Source: Oceanobacillus sp. J11TS1
GTDB lineage: Bacteria > Bacillota > Bacilli > Bacillales > Amphibacillaceae
Length of the DNA stretch: 64,000 bases
Direction: 5' to 3'
NCBI RefSeq assembly: GCF_018333215.1
Contig: NZ_BORO01000002.1
Span: forward strand, 186,001-250,000
This document shows, piece after piece, positions 63,506 through 64,000 of the stretch. Numbering within the stretch: position 1 is the first letter of the stretch; each line of letters starts with the position of its first letter. The notes beneath the pieces were generated by a model. The model was not told where the DNA came from. It searched no databases and worked only from the letters and a program-made list of their open reading frames with translations. Made by a program: the position numbers and the translations under genes.

Positions 63506-64000
63506 ATGCCATATGTCGTTTATTTTATATTGTGCGGAGTGGGCGGACTATTGTTTTCGTTTACGAATATATTTATTTCATGGATGCTCGGCGCTTTAGT
63601 TGTCGGTAGTCTGGTCGCGTTTTTCCAGCCCGACTTTTTGAACCTGAAACGAGCCGCCAACATGATTCCAGCTAGTTGGAATTGGTCCGGCCTAGCGATT
63701 CTCGGTGTACAACTCGGTCTCTATTTTAATATGACGCTGATCAAAACGCTGAGCACTTATTGGCTCATCATTCTCGCCATGCTCGTACTCACTATTATTT
63801 TTGCTCTTATCACAGGATTTTTCTTTTTTTATTTTACAAAAACAGATCTTTTATCCGGTTTTATTGCGACTGCTCCTGGCGGGATGACTGCTATGCCTAT
63901 TATCGCACAGGAAGTGGGGGCAAACGTGGTGACCGTCACTGTCACTCAGGTGCTTCGAACTGTACTGGTGACTAGTACTTTTCCGGTATTGTTATCATTT
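63506..64000 (+). CDS. AbrB family membrane protein, N-terminal part
   Basis: Open to the window end (165 codons seen). Hydrophobic helices (VVYFILCGVGGLLFSF, WMLGALVVGSLVAFFQP, LIILAMLVLTIIFALITGFF) and the motif TAPGGMTAMPIIAQEVGANV identify the AbrB-duplication membrane family (COG3180), sometimes labelled ammonia monooxygenase-like; the function is unsettled. It is not related to the DNA-binding AbrB. GAAGGAA lies before ATG 63506; ATG 63488 would add six residues. Its base composition is richer in G and C than most of the window. Confidence 0.82.
   Translation, partial: MPYVVYFILCGVGGLLFSFTNIFISWMLGALVVGSLVAFFQPDFLNLKRAANMIPASWNWSGLAILGVQLGLYFNMTLIKTLSTYWLIILAMLVLTIIFALITGFFFFYFTKTDLLSGFIATAPGGMTAMPIIAQEVGANVVTVTVTQVLRTVLVTSTFPVLLSF

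Noticed and set aside
63760-63975. 71-codon open frame near the window end
   Set aside because: Out-of-frame shadow of the AbrB-family membrane protein gene, which is open from 63506 to the end.

Overview
The window is AT-rich chromosomal DNA from an endospore-forming, Gram-positive member of the Bacillaceae. The protein sequences and repeat families look most like Oceanobacillus/Virgibacillus; this is a judgement from remembered homologues, not a search. Support comes from sporulation genes (sigK, sda, gpr, spoIIP), the comE competence operon, the HrcA/CIRCE heat-shock operon, a seven-subunit Mrp antiporter typical of salt- and alkali-tolerant bacilli, and the order yqeG-yqeH-aroE-yhbY-nadD-yqeK-rsfS-yqeM-comEA-EB-EC-holA-rpsT-gpr-spoIIP-yqxA-lepA-hemW-hrcA-grpE-dnaK-dnaJ-prmA-rsmE.

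Layout. (1) 1-2.5 kb: end of mutL, miaA, hfq and a small VOC protein. (2) 2.9-9.7 kb, minus strand: uninterrupted sigK, then mrpA to mrpG with overlapping or nearly abutting genes. (3) 10.0-35.1 kb: conserved core. It includes two very small minus-strand genes (sda, 46 aa, and yqzM, 44 aa), a DnaA-box cluster upstream of sda, a hairpin over the comEA ribosome binding site, a CIRCE operator, and a candidate sigma-G promoter for gpr. (4) 35.1-52.2 kb: an accessory block between rsmE and mtaB, which are close neighbours in B. subtilis. It holds a YiaA/B-like membrane protein, a MacB-like ABC pair, a Bcr/CflA efflux pump, a TetR-controlled ABC-2 exporter, a second ABC-2 system whose permease carries an M1-peptidase-like ectodomain, small membrane or orphan ORFs, a transposase relic and a CPBP protease. 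(5) 52.2-55.1 kb: mtaB, deoC, rpsU, yqeY. (6) 55.1-64 kb: a second accessory stretch with a repeat, a truncated Fe-S oxidoreductase gene, an aldehyde dehydrogenase, an SDR, a SnoaL-like gene broken by a stop codon, a nested group II intron pair, and the start of an AbrB-family membrane protein.

The most striking object is a twintron at 59574-63325. A class C-like group II intron sits six bases after a terminator hairpin. Its reverse transcriptase gene is split inside the catalytic YADD region by a second, different group II intron (60792-62657) with its own intact reverse transcriptase. Removing the inner intron at its expected ends restores one uninterrupted 420-codon frame. The whole is flanked by inverted IS21-like ends.

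No tRNA, rRNA or CRISPR array was seen. Starts were chosen from ribosome binding sites and homologue N-termini. Family assignments are from recognition of the protein sequence, without database search.
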